A DNA stretch of 55,471 bases from Candidatus Methylomirabilis lanthanidiphila (GTDB lineage: Bacteria > Methylomirabilota > Methylomirabilia > Methylomirabilales > Methylomirabilaceae), in assembly GCA_902196205.1 (NCBI GenBank), contig CABIKM010000038.1:1-55471 (forward strand), read 5' to 3'. The notes below the pieces were generated by a model. It saw only the letters and a list, made by a program, of their open reading frames with translations, was not told where the DNA came from and did no database searches. Position numbers and translations under genes: made by a program. Positions 47,956 through 55,471 of this stretch are shown piece after piece; within the stretch, counting starts at the first letter, position 1, and each line of letters opens with the position of its first letter.

Positions 47956-49247
47956 CGCTGATGTATGCTGCCTACTCCTTTCTGCTGACCCTTGGTCTGC
48001 TCTGCTGGTCACCCTTCATCCTTTTGAAGATGCTTCGACGTTCCTCATACCGGGAAGGATGGTCGGAGCGTGTGGGTCGTTACCCTCAGGCGCTGTTCTT
48101 GCGGCTGCGACCGGTTCAGCCGATCTGGATACATGCCGTCTCGGTAGGGGAGGTCGGTGCCGCTTCTGTTCTGGCGAATCGCTGGAGGGCGTGCCGCCCA
48201 ATGCCCTCATTTGTCGTCTCGACGGTGACCGGAACCGGACGAGAGGTCGCCAGACGTTCGCTTCCACAGGCGGCGGCCGTGGTTTACTTCCCAATTGATC
48301 TTCCGATGATGGTTCATCGGTCCTTGGCCACGGTGAGACCTCGCCTCATCCTTCTCACGGAGACGGAAATCTGGCCGAATTTCCTTCGCGCATGTGCGAA
48401 TTCGAAGATCCCGGTTGCCATCATCAATGGTCGATTATCAGAGCGCTCGTTTTTACGCTATCGCCTCATCCGACCCTTTATTTGCCGAGTCCTGCAGCGC
48501 ATCGATCTCTTTTGTATGCAAACCAGCGCAGACGCGGAGCGGATGCTTGCACTGGGTGCCAATCCTGAGCGGGTACACATCGTGGGCAACCTCAAGTTCG
48601 ATGCAGTCCTCCACGCCGACACCTCATCACTGGCTGAACAGTGGCGTCGGGAGCTTCAGATCGACGCTCAGCGACAGGTCCTGGTGGCCGGCAGTACCCA
48701 TCCCGGTGAGGATGAGGTGCTGCTTGAGGCCTTTCGCCGCCTGCGCGGAGAGTTCCAGGACCTGTTGCTGATTCTGGCGCCGCGCCATCCGGAGCGGGTA
48801 GCCCAGGTGGAAACGACGGTAGCCGGCCAGGGCCTGGCCGCCGTGAGGCGGAGCGCTCTACCTCGAGGAGGAAATGGTGCAAAGGAGGTGATTGTCCTGG
48901 ATACCGTCGGTGAACTGTCGGGACTGTACGCGGTGGGGAGTATCAGCTTTATCGGGGGGAGCCTGATATCCAGAGGCGGCCACAACCTGCTCGAGCCGGC
49001 CCTGCACGGTCGTCCGGTTCTCTTTGGCCCTCACATGGAGAACTTCAGCGAGGCGAGCGCATACTTTGTCGAACGAGGAGCAGCGATCCAGGTGAACGAC
49101 ACAACGGACCTGGTCCGGCAGGTCGCCAGGCTTCTGCGCGATCCAGCCGAGAGAGCCATGATGGGTCAGGCGGCGCTGGCGGCGCTGGCGGCGCATCGGG
49201 GCGCATGCGAGCGGACCGTCACCCTTCTGGAGCGGTTCGTATTGTGA
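47952..49247 (+). CDS. waaA: 3-deoxy-D-manno-octulosonic acid (Kdo) transferase
   Basis: Adds Kdo to lipid IV-A at the inner membrane. 431 residues: N-terminal membrane anchor (YAAYSFLLTLGLLCWSPFIL), GT30 N-domain with IWIHAVSVGEVGAA, VVSTVTGTGREVA and LTETEIWPNF, and C-domain with LVAGSTHPGEDEVLLEAF and GGHNLLEPALHGRPVLFGP. Whether it adds one or two Kdo residues cannot be told. Its start lies inside a nine-base repeat array. Confidence 0.95.
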   Translation: MTLMYAAYSFLLTLGLLCWSPFILLKMLRRSSYREGWSERVGRYPQALFLRLRPVQPIWIHAVSVGEVGAASVLANRWRACRPMPSFVVSTVTGTGREVARRSLPQAAAVVYFPIDLPMMVHRSLATVRPRLILLTETEIWPNFLRACANSKIPVAIINGRLSERSFLRYRLIRPFICRVLQRIDLFCMQTSADAERMLALGANPERVHIVGNLKFDAVLHADTSSLAEQWRRELQIDAQRQVLVAGSTHPGEDEVLLEAFRRLRGEFQDLLLILAPRHPERVAQVETTVAGQGLAAVRRSALPRGGNGAKEVIVLDTVGELSGLYAVGSISFIGGSLISRGGHNLLEPALHGRPVLFGPHMENFSEASAYFVERGAAIQVNDTTDLVRQVARLLRDPAERAMMGQAALAALAAHRGACERTVTLLERFVL

Positions 49248-50368
49248 AAGGCATCGAGGCGCTCTCAGCCTGGACGTTGCGCTGCATGGCGGCGGCTCCG
49301 GAGCAATGGGCCGCTAACGCCTGGCTGACGTGCTTGCGCCCGGTGTCGCGTGCGTATGGGGCAGTCGTCTCGCTTCGGACCGCGCTCTTCTCGCATGGCC
49401 TCGTCGGGATACGCCGACTTCCGGTTCCGGTGCTGAGCGTCGGCAACTTGAGTGTTGGTGGAAGCGGAAAGACGCCGTTTGTCGAGATGTTGGCGGGTCG
49501 ACTGCATCAGCGTGGCCAGCGGGTCGTCATCATTTTGCGGGGGTACAAGGGGGGATCGAAAGAGCCGACCATTGTCAGTGATGGCAGGGGCGTACAATGC
49601 GAGCCGCCGGTCGCGGCCGACGAGGCCTATTTGCTGGCCAGGCATCTGCCCGGTGTCGCTGTCTTGACCGGAGCCGACCGGCACCGTGTCGGTCAGGTCG
49701 CCCTTGAGCAGGTCGATTGCGGCGTCATTATTCTGGATGACGGGTTTCAGCATCTCCGGCTTCATCGCGATCTGGATATCGTGCTGGTTGACGCGATCAA
49801 TCCGCTTGGATATGGTCGGCTACTGCCATCGGGTTTGTTGCGGGAGCCGCCGGAGGCGCTGAAGCGGGCCGACATGGTGGTTCTGAGTCATGCTGACGTC
49901 GGACGGGACGCGGATGCGGCGATACGAGCGATCCGACAATACACGCCTGTTGCGCCGATTGTCAGGGCCGTCCACCGGCCCGTCGCGCTTGTCGATGGGG
50001 GGAGTGAAGAACGCTCAGGGCTTGAGCGTCTTCGTGGCCGGCGGCTGCTGGCGGTCTCCGGTATCGCTCATCCGGGCCGGTTTGAAGCAACGCTTGTTCA
50101 GCTTGGCGCGTGTGTTGCGGCTCACCGTATCTTCCCGGATCACCACCGTTATACTTCCGCCGATCTGAAGATCATTCACGCAGCGGCTGAAGATGTCGGC
50201 GCCTCCATGGTAGTCACGACAGAAAAGGATATGGTAAAATTGGCGCGCCTGAACGTCGTGAGGGGGGGCGTCCCGCTCTACGCGCTGTCGATCTCGCTTG
50301 AATTAATTGAAGGGGCGGAACTGCTGGACGCGATGTTGAACCGCCTGATGAGACCGAACCTATCGTGA
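49244..50368 (+). CDS. lpxK: Tetraacyldisaccharide 4'-kinase
   Basis: Phosphorylates the lipid A disaccharide at the 4' position. 374 residues. Membrane-associated N-terminus, P-loop VGNLSVGGSGKTPFVEML, VIILDDGFQHLRLHRDLDIV and the closing TTEKDMVKL motif. The start is a GTG at 49244, coupled to the waaA stop (GTGA). An upstream ATG at 49205 would overlap waaA more deeply. Confidence 0.94.
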   Translation: MKGIEALSAWTLRCMAAAPEQWAANAWLTCLRPVSRAYGAVVSLRTALFSHGLVGIRRLPVPVLSVGNLSVGGSGKTPFVEMLAGRLHQRGQRVVIILRGYKGGSKEPTIVSDGRGVQCEPPVAADEAYLLARHLPGVAVLTGADRHRVGQVALEQVDCGVIILDDGFQHLRLHRDLDIVLVDAINPLGYGRLLPSGLLREPPEALKRADMVVLSHADVGRDADAAIRAIRQYTPVAPIVRAVHRPVALVDGGSEERSGLERLRGRRLLAVSGIAHPGRFEATLVQLGACVAAHRIFPDHHRYTSADLKIIHAAAEDVGASMVVTTEKDMVKLARLNVVRGGVPLYALSISLELIEGAELLDAMLNRLMRPNLS

Positions 50369-51330
50369 AGCCCAAGAACCAGGGCGGGGTTGCCGCCTAT
50401 CTGGAATACCTCCTTGTAGCAGGCTTTGCGAAAGGCTTGTTCCACCTGCCATCGTCCATGGCGTACTCTATCGGTGAGGGGCTGGGCGCGGTTCTGTACC
50501 GTTTCGACCGCAAACATCGGTTGATTGCCCATGACAACCTGCGCCTGGCTTTTCATGGTGAGCTTTCCTCTCGAGAGATCGCTGAGCTTGCGCGTTCAAC
50601 CTTCGTCAATCTTGGCCGAACTGTGGTGGAGACCTGCCGGATGCTCAAGATCGATCGGGAGAACTTTCGGCAATTCATCCGGATCGAAGGGTATGAGCAC
50701 TTTCAACAGGCCAAGCACCGAGGGAAAGGGATCATTTACATTACCGCGCACCTGGGATCGTGGGAACTGCTGCCGCTTGCGTCCGCCCTTATGGGGGAGC
50801 CATTGTCTATTGTGACACGCCCTCTGGATAACCCCTACCTTGATAGGGCAATCACCCGGTTGCGAACCGCCTGGGGAACGAGGGTATTTCCCAAGAAGCT
50901 GGTGATGCCGGCGCTGGTGCAGGCGCTGTGTCGCGGAGAGAGTATCGGGATTCTCATAGATCAGAATATCACCTGGAAAGAGGGAGTGTTTGTCGATTTC
51001 TTTGGCGTACCGGCCTGTACGGCCCTCGCGCCTGCGCTCCTGGCCCTCAGAACCGATGCATCGGTCCTTCCGGTCGCCATCATGCGGTGCGGGCGTGACC
51101 GGCACACCGTCCTTATAGAGCAAGAGATTCCCCTAATCAGAACTGGACGTGTGAGAGCGGACGTTGTTGCCAACACCGCCTCGTTCACCAGGGCCATCGA
51201 AGGACTGGTGCGGAAGGAGCCGTCCCAGTGGTTCTGGGTCCACCGCAGATGGAAAACGCAACCGCGTCCCGAGTCCCCCATACCCCACATCCCACACCCC
51301 ACACCCTATACCCGGAACTCTGGATTATGA
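50365..51330 (+). CDS. lpxL: Lipid A secondary acyltransferase, LpxL/HtrB family
   Basis: Adds a secondary acyl chain to Kdo-lipid A. 321 residues: N-terminal hydrophobic region, H-x4-E catalytic pair in TAHLGSWELLPLA, DQNITWKEGVFVDFFG and the terminal WFWVHRRWKTQP, where relatives usually end. The last 19 residues here (from RPESP to RNSGL) are read from a CCCCATACC/CCCACACC word array at 51268-51320, so the tail is probably an acquired extension. GTG start, overlapping lpxK by 4 bases. Confidence 0.93.
   Translation: MKPKNQGGVAAYLEYLLVAGFAKGLFHLPSSMAYSIGEGLGAVLYRFDRKHRLIAHDNLRLAFHGELSSREIAELARSTFVNLGRTVVETCRMLKIDRENFRQFIRIEGYEHFQQAKHRGKGIIYITAHLGSWELLPLASALMGEPLSIVTRPLDNPYLDRAITRLRTAWGTRVFPKKLVMPALVQALCRGESIGILIDQNITWKEGVFVDFFGVPACTALAPALLALRTDASVLPVAIMRCGRDRHTVLIEQEIPLIRTGRVRADVVANTASFTRAIEGLVRKEPSQWFWVHRRWKTQPRPESPIPHIPHPTPYTRNSGL
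51268..51320. repeat. Iterated C-rich array inside the end of lpxL
   Basis: Repeated CCCCATACC, CCCACATC and ACACCCTATACCC words. It is related to those at 5451 (reverse sense) and near 44157. It is read through by the lpxL frame and ends just before the waaF start. Confidence 0.7.
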
Positions 51331-52979
51331 GCCTCGCGACACTCCATGTTCGGAAGACGTTCGAACCCGACCGGTTACGATCCATTCTGGTCGCAAGCCC
51401 GAATTGGTTGGGCGACGCGGTTCTTGCGCTTCCCGTGCTTGCTAACCTTCGCCGCTCCTTTCCTGACGCACGAATCGCGCTCCTGGTGCGTTCGTGGCTC
51501 AGTCCGCTGTTTCGCTCCTTGCCGTTCGTCGACGAGCTCGTTGAGTTGCCGCGCACGGGTGAGTTGATATGGGCGGCGACGGCGTTGCGGAAACGAGGCT
51601 TTGACGTGGCCCTGCTTTTGCCGAACAGCTTCCGGACGGCGCTGATCAGTCGTTTGGCAGGGATTCCGCACCGGGTAGGGTACATGGCCGATGGACGGGG
51701 TTCTCTATTGACCGTGGGAGTGCGCCCGTCGAGCGGAATGGTGCTGCATCAGGCAGACGCCTACCTTGGCCTGCTCCGAGCGCTGAAGTGGGATTCCTGG
51801 TTACGTCCGACCGGGTTCCTGCTGCCGCCAGAGAGCGATGCCGAAGCGGAGAAGCTGCTCACCGAGTCCGGTCTCTCCCCTGACGTTCGAGTCATCGGCA
51901 TTGCCCCCGGGGCCAGCTATGGGACGGCAAAGCGCTGGCCGTCGGAACGATTTGCGGAGGTTGCCGATCTTCTGGCGGATCGCCTCGGCATAGTTGCCAT
52001 TTTGTTCGGCTCCCCGCAGGAAGCGCCATTAACAAGAGCCGTTCACGAGCGAATGCACGGGGCTGCTATCAACTTCGGCGGCCGGACGTCGCTTACGGAA
52101 TTAGCCAGCCTGCTCCGCCGGTGCGCGCTGCTCCTGACGAACGATACGGGGACGATGCATCTGGCCTCTGCTCTGGGGATCCCATGTATCGCCCTGTTTG
52201 GTCCGACGGATCCGCACCGCACCGGCCCTCTCGGCCTTGGCCATCAGGTTCTTCACGATCCACCGGCCTGTAGTCCATGTCGCTACCGCAACTGTCCTAT
52301 CGATCATCGATGTATGCAGGCGCTGGATGTGGAAAGGGTAGTGGCCGCAGCGGAAGCCGTTCTCACCCGATCACCCTTGACCGCTGTGGCAAACGTCCGA
52401 CGAACACCGGCGATCTTTCTTGACCGGGACGGCACCATCAATGAGGAGATAGGGGCGATTCAACATCCGGATCGTATGAGACCGATCCCGGGGGCGGCGG
52501 AAGCATTGAAACGCCTCGGTGAGGCGGGGTATCTGCGGATCGTGGTCAGCAACCAGGCGCGGGTTGCCCGAGGGGACGCAACCGAAGAGCTGGTTGACGT
52601 GACGCATCAGCGACTTCTGGAATTGCTCCACGCCGATGGGGGCGAGACCGACGCCTTCTACTACTGCCCTCACCATCCGCGAGAGGGGCGCTTCCCATAC
52701 AGACGGGACTGCCTGTGTCGCAAGCCCAATCCCGGATTGGTTCAGCAGGCGGCCTATGAGCAGCAGGTAGACCTGGAGCGATCGTATGTGGTGGGGGATA
52801 AGGTGAGCGACATGCTGCTCGCCAATCGACTGGACCTGCCTTCGGTGCTGGTCCTGACCGGCTATGGGCGCGAGTCGTTGGAACGTCTGCATGCGGCGGG
52901 CGGTCCGATGCCGGCCTGTACGACAAAAGATCTGCTGGGTGCCGCTGAGTGGATTGTGCAAAGGCGCAGCCCGGGATGA
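51327..52979 (+). CDS. waaF: Fusion: heptosyltransferase II (WaaF) and GmhB-type HAD phosphatase
   Basis: 550 residues. Residues about 1-345 are a GT9 heptosyltransferase: SPNWLGDAVLALPVLANL, APGASYGTAKRWPSERFAEV and NDTGTMHLASALGIPCIALF. Residues about 365-545 are a HAD phosphatase: FLDRDGTINEE (motif I), VVSNQ (motif II) and VVGDKVSD (motif IV), with the Cys/His zinc set of GmhB in YYCPHHP and CLCRKP. GmhB removes the 7-phosphate on the way to ADP-heptose, so one chain would make the sugar precursor and use the finished sugar. The canonical SGIARG piece after motif II reads ARVARG. ATGA overlap with lpxL; the stop overlaps waaC. Confidence 0.93.
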   Translation: MSLATLHVRKTFEPDRLRSILVASPNWLGDAVLALPVLANLRRSFPDARIALLVRSWLSPLFRSLPFVDELVELPRTGELIWAATALRKRGFDVALLLPNSFRTALISRLAGIPHRVGYMADGRGSLLTVGVRPSSGMVLHQADAYLGLLRALKWDSWLRPTGFLLPPESDAEAEKLLTESGLSPDVRVIGIAPGASYGTAKRWPSERFAEVADLLADRLGIVAILFGSPQEAPLTRAVHERMHGAAINFGGRTSLTELASLLRRCALLLTNDTGTMHLASALGIPCIALFGPTDPHRTGPLGLGHQVLHDPPACSPCRYRNCPIDHRCMQALDVERVVAAAEAVLTRSPLTAVANVRRTPAIFLDRDGTINEEIGAIQHPDRMRPIPGAAEALKRLGEAGYLRIVVSNQARVARGDATEELVDVTHQRLLELLHADGGETDAFYYCPHHPREGRFPYRRDCLCRKPNPGLVQQAAYEQQVDLERSYVVGDKVSDMLLANRLDLPSVLVLTGYGRESLERLHAAGGPMPACTTKDLLGAAEWIVQRRSPG

Positions 52980-54121
52980 CCACCTCGTTGTGGACCGACC
53001 CCGTGCCGATGGACCAGGTGCGGCGGATTCTTATCATCAAGCCGAGTTCGCTTGGCGATGTAGTGAATGCGCTCCCGTTCCTCAGCTCGCTCAGACAGCG
53101 ATACCCTGATCGATACATTGCATGGCTGGTGGAGGAGGAGGCGGCAGAACTGCTGCTGGGTCACCCCTTGCTGGATCGCGTCATCGTATCAGGTCGCAGA
53201 CGATGGAGTCGGGAGATACGATCCCCCTTTCGCGGGTCTGCGGCGCTGCGAGAACTTGCTGCGCTGATCGCCGAAATCCATCAGGGTCGGTACGACCTTG
53301 TAGTCGATTTACAGGGACTGCTGAAAAGCGCCCTCATGGTGATCTGCGCTGGGGCGCAATTTCGGGTCGGCCTTGCCGGGGCCCGAGAGGGGAGCAGGCG
53401 CGCGTTGACTCACGTGGTCCCGCTTCCAGCCGGACCGCTGCATGCTGTGGATCGATACCTGGAGGCCGCCAAGTGTCTGGGCGCAGAGCCGTTATTGAAG
53501 ACGTTTGTATTCTCATCCCGTCCCGACGACGGGGCGAGGGCGGAGGCGCTCCTGACTGAGGCAGGCGTAGGGCCGAATACGTTGGTCATTGCCCTGAATT
53601 CCCAGGCGCGTTGGCCGACAAAACTCTGGGGAGAGGAGCAGTTTGCGCAGGTGGGGGAGGTCCTGGCGCGTCGACACGGGGCGAAGATCGTAGTAATCGG
53701 ATCTTCCTCGGACCTTCCGGCGGCCAGGCGTCTGGCGCGTCGCATGAACCCGGCGCCGTTTGTAGCAGCCGGTCGGACGGATCTGAAGGTGCTGATTGCG
53801 CTCATGAAGCGGATCGACCTCCTGGTGACGGTAGATTCCGGCCCTATGCATCTGGCCGCCGCACTCGGGACTCCGCTCATCGCGCTCTTTGGTCCGACCG
53901 ATCCCCGCCTCATCGGTCCCTATGGGGGCGACGGGGTCGTACTCCGCGTCCCCCTACCCTGTAGTCCCTGCTCAAAGCGGCGGTGCCGGATAGAGATAGA
54001 TCGTTTGTGTATGCACTCAATCTCGGTCGAAGAGGTGGCGGAAGCCGCCTCCGCGCGCCTGGCTAGAGGTGCCCGAGACGCAACAGGCGCAATCACTGCA
54101 ATGACGCAACAGACGCTATAG
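52976..54121 (+). CDS. waaC: Lipopolysaccharide heptosyltransferase I-like
   Basis: 381 residues, GT9 fold. KPSSLGDVVNALPFLSSL at the N-terminus, LVVDLQGLLKSALMVICAGA, and VTVDSGPMHLAAALGTPLIA in the C-domain. It would add the first heptose to Kdo. Assignment as I rather than II rests on KPSSLGD and the pairing with WaaF. The last 15 or so residues (DATGAITAMTQQTL) come from a nine-base word array at 54077-54120 and look like an added tail. ATGA overlap with the upstream gene. Confidence 0.92.
   Translation: MTTSLWTDPVPMDQVRRILIIKPSSLGDVVNALPFLSSLRQRYPDRYIAWLVEEEAAELLLGHPLLDRVIVSGRRRWSREIRSPFRGSAALRELAALIAEIHQGRYDLVVDLQGLLKSALMVICAGAQFRVGLAGAREGSRRALTHVVPLPAGPLHAVDRYLEAAKCLGAEPLLKTFVFSSRPDDGARAEALLTEAGVGPNTLVIALNSQARWPTKLWGEEQFAQVGEVLARRHGAKIVVIGSSSDLPAARRLARRMNPAPFVAAGRTDLKVLIALMKRIDLLVTVDSGPMHLAAALGTPLIALFGPTDPRLIGPYGGDGVVLRVPLPCSPCSKRRCRIEIDRLCMHSISVEEVAEAASARLARGARDATGAITAMTQQTL
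54077..54120. repeat. Nine-base iterated array at the end of waaC
   Basis: Units ACGCAACAG, GCGCAATCA, CTGCAATG, ACGCAACAG, ACGCTATAG in tandem. Same word family as ACGCAACGG at 47920-47946. Supplies the C-terminal codons and the stop of waaC. Confidence 0.7.
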
Positions 54122-54137
54122 ACACGAGGGACTGACG

Positions 54138-54941
54138 ATGATTCGACAGGCAGTCGCAGCCGGCTCGTTCTATCCGGAAATGCCCGAGCGCTTACGGGCG
54201 CAGGCCGCCGATCTGATCGCAGGGGACCTTCCAAAAGTACGCGCTATCGGGGCTATTGTCCCCCACGCCGGCTATATCTACTCCGGGAAGATCTCCGGTG
54301 CCGTGTACGGCAGACTTGTGTTTCCCGATGTCTTCGTGATCCTGGGGCCGAACCATACCGGCGTAGGGGCGGGGGTGGCGATCATGACCCATGGGAAATG
54401 GGAAACGCCTCTGGGACAGATACCCATCGACACAGAGTTGGCTACGGCTATTCTACGGAACTCGCAGACCATCGAGGAGGATCAGCTCGGGCACCAGCGC
54501 GAACACTCGATCGAGGTCCAGCTTCCTCTTCTTCAGGCGTCTGACCGTCCCTTCTCCTTTGTGCCGATCTGTCTTTTCAGCAGTGAATATGCGGTCTGTC
54601 AGGATGTCGGCTTGGCGGTAGCTCAGGCCATCGCGGGATTGAATCGATCGGTGCTGATAGTGGCCAGCACCGACATGAGTCATTATGTGAGTCGGGAACA
54701 GGCCAAGATAAAGGACCACCTGGCCATCGAGGCCATCGTGGCGTGCGATCCCCAACGGCTGCATCGGATCGTGCGACGCGAAGGCATTACCATGTGCGGA
54801 TTTCACCCGACGACCGCACTACTGGTTGCCGCCCAAGAACTGGGGGCCACCTCGGCAGAACTGATCGGCTACGCGACCTCAGCCGATGTCACTAAGGATG
54901 ACTCCAGCGTGGTCGGTTACGCCGGGTTGGTTGTGGCATAA
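54138..54941 (+). CDS. amrB: AmmeMemoRadiSam system protein B (MEMO1 family)
   Basis: 267 residues. Metal-site motifs of the Memo fold: PHAGYIYSGKISGAVYG, GPNHTG, EHSIEVQLPLLQ, ASTDMSHY and CGFHPTTA. The family is related to extradiol dioxygenases and normally occurs with AMMECR1 (AmrA) and a radical SAM protein (AmrS); neither is visible here, though they may lie beyond the window. Function is not established. GAGGGA lies upstream of the ATG. Last gene of the outer-membrane run. Confidence 0.93.
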   Translation: MIRQAVAAGSFYPEMPERLRAQAADLIAGDLPKVRAIGAIVPHAGYIYSGKISGAVYGRLVFPDVFVILGPNHTGVGAGVAIMTHGKWETPLGQIPIDTELATAILRNSQTIEEDQLGHQREHSIEVQLPLLQASDRPFSFVPICLFSSEYAVCQDVGLAVAQAIAGLNRSVLIVASTDMSHYVSREQAKIKDHLAIEAIVACDPQRLHRIVRREGITMCGFHPTTALLVAAQELGATSAELIGYATSADVTKDDSSVVGYAGLVVA

Positions 54942-54962
54942 GGACGAGAGGGGCGAATTCTC

Positions 54963-54990
54963 TTGACAAGCATAGATCGGCTTGATTAAT
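54963..54990 (+). promoter_or_regulatory. Candidate promoter of the YVTN protein gene
   Basis: TTGACA at 54963-54968, a 16-base spacer and ATTAAT at 54985-54990, about 80 bases before the start codon at 55068. Confidence 0.4.
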
Positions 54991-55067
54991 GTTCTTCGAG
55001 TTTTAGTCGACTGCGCAAAGACGATCGTTGCGAGCAGCGAAGGTAGACCCGATTGATACCCAAACAG

Positions 55068-55471
55068 ATGGTGAAAGCGCCCGCACTGATCAGGTATAGG
55101 CGATCAGATACGCGTAGAGACGGAATGCTGCGCCGATGGGGCGGAGTCCCCGCTATTATCTGTCCCATGATTCTCGCATTGGCGGGAGCGACGGTTGCGA
55201 ATGCTGCCTCTCTGGCTTATGTGACGAACTCCGGCTCAAACAACGTCTCTGTCGTTGATACTGTAACAAAGGCTATTTTTACCACAATCTCGGTTGGACT
55301 GACGCCTGAGCAGGTTACTGTTACGCCGAACGGCGCCTTCGCTTACGTCGCCAACTTCGGCTCCAACACCGTTTCGGTCATTGCTACCGCCACCAACACC
55401 GTGGTCGGGAGCCCAATCCCGGTCGGGTCTAACCCAGTCGGCATTGCCATCACCCCGAACGGCGCCTCTGT
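55068..55471 (+). CDS. Exported YVTN beta-propeller protein, 3' end outside window
   Basis: At least 134 residues, open at the window edge. Signal peptide (AIICPMILALAGATVANA, then ASLAYVTN). The repeats are of the YVTN type: AYVTNSGSNNVSVVDTVTKA, then VTPNGAFAYVANFGSNTVSV, then IAITPNGAS, each about 40 residues. Such repeats form beta-propellers in surface or periplasmic proteins; no enzymatic role is implied. ATG at 55068 or 55125; the second places the signal peptide nearer the N-terminus. Confidence 0.85.
   Translation, partial: MVKAPALIRYRRSDTRRDGMLRRWGGVPAIICPMILALAGATVANAASLAYVTNSGSNNVSVVDTVTKAIFTTISVGLTPEQVTVTPNGAFAYVANFGSNTVSVIATATNTVVGSPIPVGSNPVGIAITPNGAS

Overview
The window reads as a stretch of chromosome from a GC-rich, diderm (Gram-negative) bacterium. 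It carries a full outer-membrane block (bamA, a Skp/OmpH homologue and a nearly complete Kdo2-lipid A and inner-core heptose pathway) together with LpxI instead of LpxH and a ClpC-type AAA+ protease subunit, both common outside the Gammaproteobacteria. I suspect a deep lineage such as NC10/Methylomirabilota, Nitrospirota or a deltaproteobacterial relative. That is inference from gene style only. A database search of the 23S piece at 1-958 would settle it.

Layout. 1-1551: the 3' third of a 23S rRNA gene, then a small ComEA-like helix-hairpin-helix gene lying between 23S and 5S on the same strand, then 5S rRNA and a strong intrinsic terminator. 1574-5273: a compact cell-wall and housekeeping run (AMIN-type amidase, GerMN protein, rph, rdgB). 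5370-6283: six tRNAs (Pro-TGG, Arg-CCG, His-GTG, Arg-TCG, Arg-TCT, Lys-CTT) separated by hairpin-forming spacers built from short iterated words. 6382-13383 (minus): an exported YqgE-like protein and the two glutamate synthase subunits. 13706-18137: a cysteine-rich class A penicillin-binding protein with a neighbouring lytic-transglycosylase-like protein, and a small unknown protein. 18152-24280 (minus): alpha/beta hydrolase, pyrimidine-dimer glycosylase, katG and leuCD.

24.3-32.7 kb is an accessory region with long gaps, palindromic MITE-like repeats, a lone nucleotidyltransferase, an XRE-like protein, a frameshifted PD-(D/E)xK nuclease, a VapBC-type pair, a second nucleotidyltransferase with a small partner, an exported NBR1-Ig/HEAT protein and two unknown small proteins. 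32.8-38.7 kb: lysS-lolC-lolD behind a perfect consensus promoter, then clpC. 38.8-54.9 kb: bamA-skp-lpxD-fabZ-lpxA-lpxI-Gfo/Idh-lpxB-DUF374-waaA-lpxK-lpxL-waaF/gmhB fusion-waaC-amrB, mostly overlapping by a few bases and probably one transcription unit. The window ends in an exported YVTN beta-propeller protein that is cut by the edge.

The lipid A block works as one pathway: LpxA and LpxD acylate the sugar, LpxI cleaves the UDP-sugar, LpxB joins the disaccharide, LpxK phosphorylates it, WaaA adds Kdo, LpxL adds a secondary acyl chain, and WaaF and WaaC add heptoses, while BamA, Skp and LolCD build the rest of the outer membrane. LpxC, the heptose isomerase and the ADP-heptose kinase are not in the window. 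The most unusual observations are the coding gene inside the rRNA operon, the iterated-word arrays that sit at gene ends and alter the C-termini of LpxL and WaaC, the MITE-like family in the accessory region, and a lone GnnA-like oxidoreductase in the lipid A operon.
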